Shown here in pieces: positions 37,701-44,403 of a stretch of DNA of 64,000 nucleotides. The DNA is from Geotrypetes seraphini (taxonomy: Eukaryota; Chordata; Amphibia; Gymnophiona; Dermophiidae). Every line of letters starts with the position of its first letter. The stretch's first letter is position 1. The DNA is taken from the NCBI RefSeq assembly GCF_902459505.1, contig NC_047095.1, positions 114,949,380 to 115,013,379 on the forward strand, in the 5' to 3' direction. The notes under the pieces were generated by a model that ran no database searches, was not told where the DNA came from, and was given only the letters and a program-made list of their open reading frames with translations. Position numbers and translations under genes: made by a program.

Positions 37701-40006
37701 TTCCTACAGTTCAAATCTTTTTTAAACCAGTGGTGGATATAATTGAGCATAGAGAATTATTAAAATATGTCATTTTTTGCAGCTGAAATTTTAAGGGCGG
37801 CTCCTAAAGAAGCAAATGGGTAAAATGGAGAAGCTCCATCGAGCACAGCCATTTCAACTAAATTGCTGTGATGTGCAATTAAATCACAGCTTTCCAGTTT
37901 ATAAGATATACAGTGTTTTCCCCGAAAATAAGCCCTAGCATGATATCGGATGAAACTGAAAGAAGTCATGAGAGAGATATGTCTTGTGAAAGCACACGTG
38001 GAAGAACATATGGCTATAAATATAAGAAGGGGAAACAAACATTTTTTCAGGTATATTAGTGAAAGGAGGAAGGCAAAAAAATGGAATTACGAGACTGAAA
38101 GAAGGTTTGAACCGCTATGTGGAGAGTGATGAGGAAAAAGCAACTATGCTGAACAAATACTTCTGTTCGATGTTCACAGAAGAAAAACATGGAGAAGGAC
38201 CGCAATTGGTCAGCCAAGTTACACCAGAGAATGGAATGGATACAGCACCGTTCACAGAAGAAAGTGTTTATGAACAACTTGAAAAATTGAAGATGGACAA
38301 AGCTAGGGGATCCATGATAATGAGGGAGCTCCGAGAGGTTCTGGCGGGTCCTCTTACAGATTTGTTCAATAAATCTTTAGAGACGGGAGAGGTTCCGTGG
38401 AACTGGAGAAGAGCAGATGTGGTCCCTCTTCACAAAAGTGGCTGCAGAGATGAAGTGGGAAACTACAGGCTGGTAAGTCTCACTTCGGTTATTGGAAAAA
38501 TAATGGAAACGTTGCTGAAGGAAAGTATAGTGAAATTCTTTGAATCTAATGGATTACAAGATCCAAAGCAACATGGGTTGACTATAGGTAAATCGTGCCA
38601 AACAAATCGGAACCTAGGACAATACTAGACTTTACAGTCTAAGGCCCAGAAATATTAAAGAGACAAGTTAATCTAATCATGTATTTTTTTAATGGGTATA
38701 ACTTATGAGCAGACTGGATGGACCATTCAGGTTTTTATCTGCTGTCATTTACTGTTACTAAGCCCTACCCCAAAAATAAGCCTTAGTTAAGTTCGACCCC
38801 CCCGAAGCCACCCCGACTCCAACCCTGACACTAGTGCTACCCGATTTGCTGACCCCCACCCAGTGAGACCTGACATACCTCCACTCCGAAGCCTCCAAAC
38901 ACAGCAGTGGCGGCAGTGCTCTTAACAGGCTGCTTCGCCTTTCCCGCCAGGGCCTTCCCTCTGTGACGCAGCAGAGAGAAGGCCCTGGAAGGGTAGGCTG
39001 CGAAGCAGCCCGTTCATAGTGCTGCCGCTGCTGTTATTTTTGGAGGCTTCGGAGCGGAGGTATGTCAGTCTCCTAGCGGGAGGGAGGGTGGGATAGAAAG
39101 GTGCTGCAGAGGGAAGGCACAAGGGGATGGGTGAGAGGGAAGGTAAGATGCTGTACATGGGGGGTGAGGGGAGAGAGAAAGAGGAAGAATTGGGGTGGAG
39201 GAGGGGAAGGGAGAGATGATTGTTGTACCTGAAAAAAATTAAGACATCCCTAATACGTTTTTCCCCCCCCCTGTCTTTTTTTTTTTTTTTGGGGGGGGAA
39301 ACACAGTGTTTAAGCAATATTAAGTGCAATTGGAAATATGAACATTACATGAATTGGAGGTCTACGATGCAGCTCCAACCAAATACATTCACATCATATC
39401 CTGTGAGAGAAAGTGAATGAGCAGGAAACTGCTTAGAACAGCTGAAGTCTTTTCATCCTCCATAATTTTATTTGAGCAACAAAATTATGGAAGATTTAAT
39501 GAAGAAATTAAGACATGACATTATGACAACTGTAGAATGAAATAATATATTGGACTTACTTCATGGTCTTTCTGGAGTATAATGAAGAAACTGACACCTA
39601 CCTTGTATTCCTGCACAGCCTCCTCTGTGGGGATGACACTGTGAGATCTGTGATCTTTTCCTTCCTTACAGACGACACAGATTAGTTTCTGATCCTCTGT
39701 GCAGAACAATTTTAATTTCTCTTCATGCTTCTCACAAAGTTTTTCTGCTTGGTTGCTTTTAGGCATTTTTTTTGCTATTTCTGTGATATTTGCCAGCTGC
39801 CTGTTAGGTCTGAGGTTTCTCTGCTGAGATGTTTCCCTGCACTGGGGACAGGAGAAATTTATTTCAATCCCTTCCCAGGACTGATTGATACAGGAACGGC
39901 AGAAGTTGTGTCCACAGTCTATAATCACAGGGTCTGTAAAATAATCCAAACAGATGGAACAAGAAGTTTCTTCTTGTAGACTCTCAGCCGTGCTGGCAGC
40001 AGCCAT
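10206..40006 (-). CDS. TRIM39/27-like RING-B-box-coiled-coil-PRY-SPRY E3 ubiquitin ligase, complete seven-exon gene
   Basis: Joining seven minus-strand exons (39602-40006, 33478-33573, 32041-32271, 29675-29697, 26790-26908, 26040-26060, 10206-10750) gives 1440 nt, an open frame of 479 residues plus TGA. Exon sizes 405, 96, 231, 23, 119, 21 and 545 follow the classic C-IV TRIM pattern, every junction has AG/GT, and phases match. Domains seen: C3HC4 RING (C16, C19, C31, H33, C36, C39, C53, C56), B-box 2 (C91, H94, C102, D105, C110, C113, H119, H122), coiled coil about residues 125-245, and PRY-SPRY about 299-479. Family knowledge: such proteins are cytosolic E3 ligases that oligomerise through the coiled coil and recognise targets with SPRY, often in innate immunity. 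The start has a strong Kozak context (A at -3, G at +4). The introns are full of transposons, but all exons are clean. The exact ortholog (TRIM39, TRIM27 or TRIM11-like) cannot be decided by eye. Confidence 0.9.
10751..11624 (-). other. TRIM intron 6, unique part next to the SPRY exon (copy A)
   Basis: No ORF or repeat recognised over about 870 bases. 10751-11250 differs from 57438-57937 at only 8 bases with no gaps, serving as the neutral yardstick for the SPRY comparison. Confidence 0.6.
11641..12298 (-). mobile_element. L1-type insertion, copy A, cut off by a DIRS element
   Basis: It follows a left target duplication GCCCAGTGTAGTTCTT (11625-11640) and matches 58324-59010 of copy B, including a nested plus-strand 3' end (about 11730-12030). 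Its inverted 5' part and right target duplication, present in copy B, are absent here because the DIRS block starts at 12299. Confidence 0.75.
12685..14979 (-). mobile_element. DIRS tyrosine recombinase part
   Basis: Recognised by the catalytic ARRISEL arginine, the GHKVRAM box and the late tyrosine in HTFTSHYCLD. In DIRS elements this enzyme integrates a circular DNA copy, which replaces the DDE integrase of LTR elements. The reading frame overlaps the RT-RNase H frame, as is usual for the family. Confidence 0.88.
13713..15521 (-). mobile_element. DIRS reverse transcriptase and RNase H part
   Basis: Family motifs: FLVPKKTGDLRPILDLRKLN, LDLKEAYTHVPVH, LPFGLASSPRVF and the catalytic PYLDDWL, followed by an RNase H with LTTDSSEYAWGAHLDG, INVLELRAI, VRTDNQVAMYYVNKQGG and NCLADKLSR. 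Part of the 12299-16529 fossil. Confidence 0.88.
15637..16529 (-). mobile_element. DIRS gag-like region
   Basis: Leucine- and charge-rich protein sequence (for example FMATRVLNYAFTFSSYL) upstream of RT, in the place of gag in vertebrate DIRS elements. Broken. Confidence 0.6.
16530..18480. other. GC-rich non-coding block at the right end of visible copy A
   Basis: 16530-16920 and 16920-17925 match 60766-61060 and 62840-64000 of copy B. Contains G-rich 'ggggctagggtggg' runs (16760-16870) and 'caggagggatt' modules. 17926-18480 has no partner inside the window. No gene seen; probably non-autonomous transposon interior. Confidence 0.4.
18500..24333. mobile_element. Palindromic (fold-back) MITE split by a DIRS element
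   Basis: The right arm (about 24220-24333) is the inverted complement of the left side: CACATTTAGAGAGTCATGCG with 'gtagtttaaaataatcaaag' (18688-18745). The palindrome continues at 24155-24280 around a centre near 24218 with arms of about 55 bases. The left arm carries 'ccaacacggtccgtgtttcgg' and 'tcaggggtcca'. The DIRS at 18746-24154 sits between AATCAAAG and TTGTGAATC of the left arm. The outer left limit is uncertain. Confidence 0.7.
18746..24154 (+). mobile_element. Old DIRS-family element, heavily broken fossil
   Basis: Terminal inverted repeats: 'cagcagatgaatccagagac' and the following ~80 bases at the left (from about 18757) recur inverted at 23990-24120. An internal complementary region joining both end types lies at about 23740-23835. 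The ends match DIRS architecture, and a decayed recombinase-like region precedes the internal repeat. Many breaks; clearly older than the 12.3 kb element. About 55-bp tandem units ('ctcctgttgaggtttctctt') lie at 18940-19075. Confidence 0.75.
24440..24546 (+). mobile_element. Truncated tRNA-SINE tail
   Basis: Contains 'gagcccaccgggacagatag' and 'tgtaaaccacttaggatc', matching the body of the full SINE at 51898-52131 without its tRNA head. Confidence 0.6.
24690..25480. mobile_element. Diverged non-autonomous DNA element related to 42515-43620
   Basis: Shares a series of phrases in the same order with 42.8-43.4 kb: 'ccccagtgatcac', 'cataagagctattg', 'gggtctaatgg/gggtctagtagg', 'tataagggag' and 'cagtgcccc'. 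Ends not resolved. No coding. Confidence 0.5.
25481..26039. other. TRIM intron 6, exon-6-proximal part
   Basis: A GA-rich purine tract at 25540-25640, otherwise AT-rich. No gene or clear repeat seen. Confidence 0.4.
26040..26060 (-). CDS. TRIM exon 6: 21-nt micro-exon before SPRY
   Basis: Twenty-one bases between TTTCTTTTAG| and GGG|GTAAGAA encode K-L-S-A-E-W and keep phase 1. A small optional exon at this place is common in C-IV TRIM genes, and W-V-N-V-x-L-D-P at the junction with the SPRY exon fits the family. Its multiple-of-three length means that skipping it would leave the frame intact. Confidence 0.75.
26170..26740 (+). mobile_element. CR1 LINE, 5'-truncated 3' end
   Basis: The ORF 26193-26660 encodes the C-terminal part of a CR1 ORF2: MVRPHLEYCGQFWRPHY, DLTYEERFKKL, RRERGDMIETYKY and DHWNRLPLQVI, ending with a stop. 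The 3' end 'ctatagcccttttctgctg' leads to a short TTTCTATG tail. It lies in the intron between TRIM exons 5 and 6, opposite in strand to the gene. Confidence 0.85.
26790..26908 (-). CDS. TRIM exon 5: linker exon (119 nt)
   Basis: After the split Arg codon it reads CQTMEFPRPEAVCTEEE and ends LITKYKG. Acceptor ACTCTCAG|, donor AAAG|GTAAAAAA. This segment links the coiled coil to PRY-SPRY (the L2 linker). It leaves phase 1, which both exon 6 and the SPRY exon accept. Confidence 0.88.
27010..27190 (-). mobile_element. L2-like LINE 3' end, same family as 3209-8046
   Basis: 'ttacattagtaacttctattccacct...ccttgcagttctaggcggattac' matches the 3' end of the full LINE (3230-3300). 5'-truncated. Confidence 0.75.
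27490..28387 (+). mobile_element. CR1 LINE, 5'-truncated
   Basis: The ORF 27606-27998 reads KDLGIIVDNMMKPSAQCAAA, EYCVQFWSPYLKKDI, RRGTKMVKGMELLSYEER and KRQLRGDMIEVYKILSG, the conserved CR1 C-terminus. The 3'UTR has the well-known 'ttgatggaccattggtctgac' and a repeated TCTTATATTCTTA tail. Frames are disrupted after 28000. Confidence 0.85.
28388..29168. mobile_element. Unclassified repeat (CTAGCTG...TATATATAGAT) with 182-bp tandem units
   Basis: Starts CTAGCTGATGCCCCGGCGTTG and ends in ATTTTATATATATAGAT after a (CA)n run. Inside, about 2.7 units of 182 bp start near 28682, 28864 and 29046 ('aacatatcaccccagg'). This start/end pair is widespread in animal genomes, but I cannot assign it to a class with confidence. 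Confidence 0.6.
29480..29665 (+). mobile_element. Diverged tRNA-SINE fragment next to exon 4
   Basis: 'cttgtgatcttgggcaagtc' is the CORE/MIR-like body; the tail continues toward 29665, ten bases from TRIM exon 4. No A-box head recognised. Confidence 0.55.
29675..29697 (-). CDS. TRIM exon 4: 23-nt micro-exon
   Basis: A 23-nt exon (D-A-K-V-I-L-S plus two bases of an Arg codon) lies between TTTTTTTAG| and CAG|GTACAACT. A 23-nt fourth exon is diagnostic of C-IV TRIM genes, and it shifts the phase from 0 to 2 as needed for exon 5. A SINE fragment lies almost against its donor side (29480-29665). Confidence 0.88.
29785..30765 (+). mobile_element. L2-type LINE 3' end interrupted by a CR1 copy
   Basis: 29785-30239 carries decayed L2 ORF C-terminus (translating as LHWLPIHLCIKFKLLLLTFK) and 3'UTR; 30675-30765 resumes with 'gattgtaagctctctcaagc', the usual L2 3' signature. 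The gap is filled by the CR1 copy at 30240-30674. Confidence 0.75.
30240..30674 (+). mobile_element. CR1 3' end nested in an L2 copy
   Basis: Starts in decayed CR1 C-terminus ('ggagagggtagtggatgcctgg') and ends 'gggcagactggatggaccat...tctactatgttac', a typical CR1-type 3' end seen also at 32335-32520 and 38690-38757. Confidence 0.75.
30766..32040. other. TRIM intron 3, exon-3-proximal part
   Basis: No coding or recognised repeat; AT-rich with a G/T-rich stretch at 31440-31850. An old decayed insertion may be present but cannot be named. Confidence 0.4.
32041..32271 (-). CDS. TRIM exon 3: 231-nt coiled-coil exon
   Basis: It encodes 77 residues from CETKTKREKIQSEF through the typical ELHQFLNEEQRILLSRLEE to SATELLK. 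The acceptor is GAATTAG| and the donor AAG|GTGAGAC; 231 nt is the canonical length. The heptad-rich, Glu/Lys-rich sequence forms the main part of the antiparallel coiled coil used for dimerisation in this family. Confidence 0.92.
32335..32525 (-). mobile_element. CR1-type 3' end
   Basis: Minus strand reads 'ttgggcagactggatggccc' then a 'tttactgtgttact' tail, the family 3' end. 5'-truncated, in TRIM intron 2. Confidence 0.7.
32526..33039. other. TRIM intron 2 stretch without recognised content
   Basis: About 500 bases, no gene. The codon-like texture at 32630-32870 did not match a family I could name. Confidence 0.35.
33040..33400 (+). mobile_element. L1-type LINE 3' end
   Basis: Translates as a decayed ORF2 C-terminus (WEHFWTTMTPLNLFYMF) followed by a 3'UTR with 'gctcaataaaaattatttga', a polyadenylation signal near the end. 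5'-truncated, about 80 bases from TRIM exon 2. Confidence 0.6.
33478..33573 (-). CDS. TRIM exon 2: 96-nt coiled-coil exon
   Basis: It encodes 32 residues starting EKYEIQLDPLRKKLQEIL and ending EKLK. It is bounded by TTCACAG| and |GTATGTATC, phase 0 on both sides. Its length of exactly 96 nt is the usual size of the second exon in C-IV TRIM genes. It is charged and lacks proline after residue 9, which suits a helix. Confidence 0.9.
33650..33995 (+). mobile_element. Decayed CR1 reverse-transcriptase fragment
   Basis: 'aaatcactgggacctgatgg' encodes the CR1 motif SLGPDGI; 'gaatgttttgaggatgtgaa' follows the usual CR1 order with internal losses. Confidence 0.6.
34322..35889. mobile_element. Non-autonomous TIR element (TGCTGCCCGATTC ends)
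   Basis: Left end 'atgctgcccgattcacgatt' and right end 'gaatagggcagcact' are inverted; both are followed inward by 'aatcgattc' palindromic repeats (34330-34385 and 35810-35860). ACT occurs on both flanks. The interior is purine-rich (34750-35560). No transposase seen. Confidence 0.65.
36085..37390 (+). mobile_element. CR1 3' end interrupted by a TA-flanked element
   Basis: 36090-36317 (similar to 28000-28130, 'cactccatgaaacaatt') continues at 37182 with 'tatgtggccagaggatgtag' and 'aagaaaggtttggacaaat', a decayed CR1 tail. The break is exactly the TA element 36319-37181. Confidence 0.65.
36319..37181. mobile_element. TA-flanked non-autonomous element (CCGTATATACTCG type)
   Basis: Left CTGCATATACTTGAATATAAG and right TTATATTCGAGTATATACGG are inverted; TA on both sides (36317-36318, 37182-37183). 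Contains a C run and GC-rich interior, no transposase. Confidence 0.7.
37530..37735 (-). mobile_element. CR1 3' end
   Basis: The plus strand shows 'cactgggtcagaccaatggt', the reverse complement of the common CR1 tail, and 'aagcagtggcttcccccatg'. 5'-truncated. Confidence 0.75.
37911..39308. mobile_element. TA-type non-autonomous element interrupted by CR1
   Basis: Left 'cagtgttttccccgaaaata' and right 'ggggggaaacacagtg' are inverted repeats; 'ataagccctaccccaaaaat' resumes at about 38758 after a CR1 insertion. Right part GC-rich. No transposase. Confidence 0.55.
38000..38757 (+). mobile_element. CR1 LINE fragment with RT motifs, internally deleted
   Basis: The ORF 38059-38628 encodes the RT N-terminal part: EKATMLNKYFCSMFTEE, LTDLFNKSLETGEVPWNWR, ADVVPLHKSGCRDEVGNYR and LVSLTSVIGKIMETLL. 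It then jumps to the 3' end 'gcagactggatggaccattc'. The middle (RT catalytic core) is missing. Confidence 0.8.
39309..39601 (-). other. TRIM intron 1, exon-1-proximal part
   Basis: No repeat or gene recognised; AT-rich. Confidence 0.45.
39602..40006 (-). CDS. TRIM exon 1: start codon, RING finger and B-box 2
   Basis: This exon encodes 135 residues from MAAASTAESLQEETSCSICL to EEAVQEYK. All eight RING ligands and all eight B-box 2 ligands are present, so the E3 and B-box folds should be intact. The donor reads AAG|GTAGGTG, ending in phase 0. The open frame runs on into the intron, but the family pattern (a coiled-coil exon of 96 nt next) and the consensus donor place the end here. Confidence 0.93.
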
Positions 40007-40032
40007 GATCCCCAGAAAAGGACAGAAGCTTT

Positions 40033-40044
40033 AGTTTCACTTTC
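40033..40044 (-). promoter_or_regulatory. Interferon-stimulated response element (ISRE) upstream of TRIM
   Basis: On the coding (minus) strand the sequence reads GAAAGTGAAACT, a perfect match to the IRF/ISGF3 core GAAANNGAAACT. It extends 5' as GGAAATGAAAGTGAAACT and overlaps an ETS-like CAGGAAAT. It lies 27-38 bases before the ATG, so in a proximal promoter or 5'UTR. Known biology: such sites drive interferon induction of many TRIM genes. Induction here is inferred. Confidence 0.7.
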
Positions 40045-40144
40045 ATTTCCTGTAAATGAGCTTCAGAGAAAGGGAGTGGCTTCCCTTCATTGAGCAATAT
40101 TTTCCCTACAGGCTGATTAATTTTACAAAATCCACATCCTATCC

Positions 40145-40431
40145 CAGTGGTCTCAAACTCAAATCCTTTGCAGGACCACATTTTGGATTTGTAGGTACTT
40201 GGGGGGGCCTCAGAAAAAATAGTCTTATTAAAGAAATGACAATTTTGCATGAGGTAAAACTCTTTATAGTTTATAAATCTTTCCTTTTGGCTAAGTCTTA
40301 ATAATAATATTGTAATGTGCTGCTAAAAAGACATATGATAAAGAAACTGTTTTATTTTACTTTTGTGATTATGATAAACATACCGAGGGCCTCAAAATAG
40401 TACCTGGCAGGCCGTGAGTTTGAGACCACTG
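40145..40431. mobile_element. hAT-type MITE with perfect 8-bp target duplication
   Basis: 287 bp with terminal repeats CAGTGGTCTCAAACTC / GAGTTTGAGACCACTG, flanked on both sides by TCCTATCC (40137-40144 and 40432-40439). The 8-bp duplication and CAGTG...CACTG ends are diagnostic of hAT (Charlie-like). It lies about 140 bases upstream of the TRIM start codon, within 100 bases of the ISRE. Confidence 0.9.
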
Positions 40432-40692
40432 TCCTATCCCCATTAGCAGAGATGCCATGTTACCCAGTACCGGCCTAGAGATTTTGGGATAGTCCTGGAT
40501 TTCTGACTACCCCATCCAGTTATATTTTGGGTCTTTTGGCAGGATCAGGCACTACAAATCTCACGGTCTTTTGGGATTTAAGTTCAAAACTAGAACTGGC
40601 AAATGGTCTCCTGCCTGGACCTGGGCAACTTGGTATCTTAAAAGAGGAACAGAAAAGCAAAAAACTCTATAGATTCAAACACACACCAACAA
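40432..40692. other. Upstream flank of TRIM
   Basis: 'gttacccagtaccggcctag' resembles a decayed TIR repeat; no gene seen. Confidence 0.35.
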
Positions 40693-41105
40693 CAGAGTGG
40701 GCGGTGAACCAATGGCAAAATATGTCCAAAGGCAAGTACAAATGAAAAGCCTTTATTGGGTCTTTATCACAATGACTCAACACGAGATGTGTTATAGCCA
40801 TAAGGCCTACCTCAGGAGTTCCAGTGTTGGTTTCTCACTGTGATCATGAATTCAACGGAGAAAAATGGAACACCAAAATAGACTTCTTGGGTTTCTTTCT
40901 AGCAGTATACTAGTTTGGTGATCCATTTTTCTCCATTGAGTTCATGATCACAGTGATATACCAACACTGGGCCTTCTGAGGCAGGCTATATGGCTGAAAC
41001 ACAACTCGTTGTCAAGTTATTGTGATATAGACCCAATAAAGGCTCTTCATTTGCACTTCATCTTCACCTTTGGAAATTCTTGCCATTGGTTCACCGCCAA
41101 CTCTG
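40693..41105. mobile_element. Fold-back MITE
   Basis: Left arm 'cagagtgggcggtgaaccaa' (40693) is inverted at 41081-41105 ('ttggttcaccgccaactctg'), and pairing continues inward through 'ctttattgggtctttatcac' to a centre near 40900. The core has 'ctcaacacgagatgtgttat' and 'ctcaggagttcc', like the fold-back elements at 18.5 and 46.2 kb. Confidence 0.85.
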
Positions 41106-41149
41106 CTTAGTATCTCTGCATCAGCATCCCAGTCCTGTCACTTATTAAA

Positions 41150-41960
41150 AAAAGGATAATCTTCAAAGTTGTGAGGGCAGATGCAAAGTCAGCAGGAACT
41201 TTAAGAAGAGCTACTATGCAAGCCAAGTGTAACCCTTTGGTTGACCTTGGCAAACAAGGATGCAGGGGCCTTACAATGATATATACCTCACAATTTGTTG
41301 ACAGACATTGGACATTGCAATTAAACTAAACAATGCACATTGTTTCAATAGAAATATGACTAACATCATTATACTTATGAAGGAAATACAGGAGAAGCAG
41401 CAATAATTTTAGAGCCGTATTCTCAAAATGCAGGTTGGATGCTAAACAGGATTGTTTTCACTGTTTTTTGGAAGGGCAACAGGTTGTCTATTGATCTGAT
41501 GTGAAGAAGAAGTTGATTCCATAGCTTTAGCACTGTATGTAAGTAAGCATATTCGCTTACGAGCACCTTCTAATTGGAGAAGTTTGGTTGGGGGAAAACA
41601 GAATCGATTTTCTAGTTGTGATCAAAGTGGCCTTTTGGGGTGATATATGGGAAGCTTTGCTATCATGTAATGAGGGACCTTACCATGGAAGAGCTTGATA
41701 GCTATCACAAGAATCTTGAAAATACCTCGCTTTTTGATTGGAAACTAGTGAACTTCACTCAACGCGGCAGAGATGTGATCAAAAGGGTCTAGCTTTTTTT
41801 TTTTTTTTTTAAAGCCTCACAGCTGCATTTTGTACTTTTTGCAGACTTTTTTGGTCTTTGTCTGATACTTCAAATCCTGTAAATGTGTTAATTTCAGTCT
41901 TGCCCACTTGATATTTAGTAACTGCAAATAATCTCTTACGTGTTACTCAGGTGTCTCATT
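41150..41960 (-). mobile_element. Decayed LINE 3' half (L2/Rex-like)
   Basis: The minus strand translates, with stops, as fragments such as KILVIAIKLFHGKVPHYM and AKAMESTSSSHQ, the C-terminal layout of L2-clade ORF2. A poly-T run at 41790-41810 is internal. Low identity, old. Confidence 0.45.
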
Positions 41961-42302
41961 TATGGAAATTGGTACTGTTGACAATCCAAAATAAAGTGAG
42001 TTTTTAAAATATATCCTTGAAGTGTTATAGAATCAATTGGTATTTATTTTTAATGTTTAATACCCAGTCTTAAAAGCAGGCCAAGGCAGTTTACAAAACT
42101 AGTAGTATGTGTAAGCTTGAAATCTTTTGGTGGCCCTCACAGCTTTTTCATACTCACACTGCAGCCCTTTACGTGAAAAAGATTGAAGAAAACTGTCTTA
42201 CAGTATTCTGCAAGTTATAGATATAACTGGGAACCCTGCTCATGTACATCCCCCCCCCCCCCCCCATAGGTATACACTAGTGTACGAGGGTGGCTTAAAA
42301 AG

Positions 42303-42386
42303 ATTTTTTGTTTTTGTTTTTTTTAAATAAATCTTTATTGATTTTCAAATAACAACAATGCAAAACATATGAATCTGAACGTAAAA
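42303..42386 (-). mobile_element. Short L1-type 3' end inside the mariner-like MITE
   Basis: 'aaataaatctttattgattt' with a T-rich left side is the minus-strand 3' end motif seen at other L1 tails in the window. Confidence 0.6.
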
Positions 42387-42514
42387 AGTTTGTTAAAAGA
42401 GCAGGTTAAACAACGAAGTCTCCATCGAGGATTATACATTTACTCCAGCGAGTTTCCAGTTTTTTTTCATATTGTAGGAAAAATATGATATGTAAAAACT
42501 GGAAACTAAGGGGC

Positions 42515-43620
42515 TCATAATCGAAAGAGAAAAACGTCAAAAAACCGGCCTAAGTCGGCACTTGGATGAACATTTCTCAAAAACGTCCAAGCGCTGATAA
42601 TCAAACCGGGTTTTGGACTTATTTCTAAACAACTTAGACCCTCATAGTGCCGCTCAATGTCCAAAGCTAAACGGGGCGTTTCAGGAGGCGGGTCAAGGGC
42701 GGGAGTTGTGTGGAACGGGGGCCGGCTTAGACTTAGTCGTACAGCATGTATAACCGAAAGTGTAACAACAGAGCCTAGACGAAGCCTGGACGTTTTGACT
42801 TAGACCATCTCAAACATGGTCTAAGCCACACAAAACCACCTAATCTCACCAGATAAGCACTGAAAACACATAATACAGACCCCCACACACTACCCCAGTG
42901 ATCACCAACACCCTCCCACCCCCATAAAAATTTTAATCATAACTTTAAATTTCAGCCTCCAGACTATCATCACCTAGCCGCCTGGCATAGGAAAGCCTAG
43001 TCGTCCAGCACAGAGGTAGCTTAAGTCATCCTGGGAGTGGGTTTGGGACCCATAGAGAGGAGAACCCATGCCCATAAGCCCCTGTAATCACTGCTTTGAC
43101 ACTGAAACATGTGCACTACCCTATACACCCCTAAAACCTTTTTTGACTGGCATATAAATGGCTCCTGCAACCATAAGGGCTATTGGGGTGGTAGCTAAGT
43201 GGGTCTAATGGATTCTGGAGGTGGTTTGGGGGGCTCACCGTCACCTATAAGGGAGCTGTAGTGAGGAGAAGCCATGGCATCCTGTTTGTGAAGGTCACAG
43301 CAGTGCCCTGTAAGGTACCCCACTATTTAGGTGCAATGTCTGGGTGTTCTGTCCATCACTTTGCAGGCCCCTCCCACGTCCAACAGGGCTTGTTATAGAT
43401 GTTTTTGACTTGGACGGATAGCTGGACGAAAATGTGCTTTAAAGATCGACGTTTTAGCGACTTGGATGATCAGATCTGCAGGATGTATAATTGGACAATT
43501 TTCGAAAGTCAAAACAAGTTGGACGTCTCTTTCGAAAATGTGCCTTAGGCTCTTTTTGACTGTGGACGACTTGCGGGATGGACATAAACGGACTTAGACG
43601 TCCCTTTCGATTATGCCCCT
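42515..43620. mobile_element. Non-autonomous TIR element (GGGGCATAATCGAAAG type)
   Basis: Left 'ggggctcataatcgaaagag' and right 'tttcgattatgcccctcc' are inverted; repeated 'gacgt..' and 'ttggac' motifs follow in the subterminal parts. No transposase. A diverged relative is at 24690-25480. Confidence 0.75.
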
Positions 43621-43844
43621 CCACAGGTATAGCCCTCGATGGAGACTACGTTGTTTAACTTGCTTTTTTTTTTTTTAACAAACTTTTCAAACCACCTTCG
43701 TCTATCACACGGATTGTTACAGAATTCACCAAAATTCACTGAAATTCACAAAAAGGGCACTTATTGATATAATAGTTGCCACTCTACATATCAGTACTTC
43801 TGCAAATTGATCCCATGGTTATAAGGTATATACAATATGCCCTT

Positions 43845-44116
43845 TATGCCAGTAGAACTCTGGAATAACCTCACATCCCCGCTCAGAGTTTCAAGTTCCC
43901 TCCAATCCTTCCGCAAACACCTGAAAACTTGGCTCTTTTCAAAAATCTAACACTTCCCGCTTTTTGGTTCCCTGTCCCTCTTTATCTTCCTAGCTCCTTT
44001 CCTATAACCCTTCATTGTAGCTCCTTTTCAACCTAACCCTGTAAACCGTGCCGAGCTCTACACTTGTGGAGATGGCGCGGTATACAAACCTAAGGTTTAG
44101 TTTAGTTTAGTTTAGG
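43845..44116 (+). mobile_element. L2-clade LINE 3' end with (TTTAG)n tail
   Basis: Decayed ORF end (translates LWNNLTSPLRVSSSLQSFRK) and 3'UTR ending 'ggcgcggtatacaaacctaa' then four TTTAG units. Same family as 44404-45175 in the opposite direction. Confidence 0.75.
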
Positions 44117-44403
44117 AGCCTCTTTGCACATGAAACTGTGGGTTTTTTGTGACTGTGGGATATTTGTTCTCCTCTGAATGTCTCTTTTTTTTTTTTTTCT
44201 TTATTTGTATTTAGCTCATATCTTTCCAAGTAGTTCAAACTAGTTATGTTTTTCTTAGAAGAGATTCCCCTCTGCTCCAGAAACTAAGAGGGAGAAAAAG
44301 GGTTTCATTATTCAGCATAGGGGATCCTCACATTCCTCACATCTGATCCCATCACACTCACTCTTTCAGTGAGACCCCCTCCTCTCATTTACAGGCTCTA
44401 AAC

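Larger units (their letters stand above)
42283..43702. mobile_element. Mariner-like MITE carrying two nested insertions
   Basis: Ends 'acgagggtggcttaaaaag' and (inverted) 'acgaaggtggtttgaaaag', then 'gttaaacaacg(a/t)agtctcc' in both arms, as in mariner TIRs at TA sites. The left arm is split by an L1-like 3' end (42303-42386), and the centre holds the TIR element 42515-43620. Confidence 0.7.
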
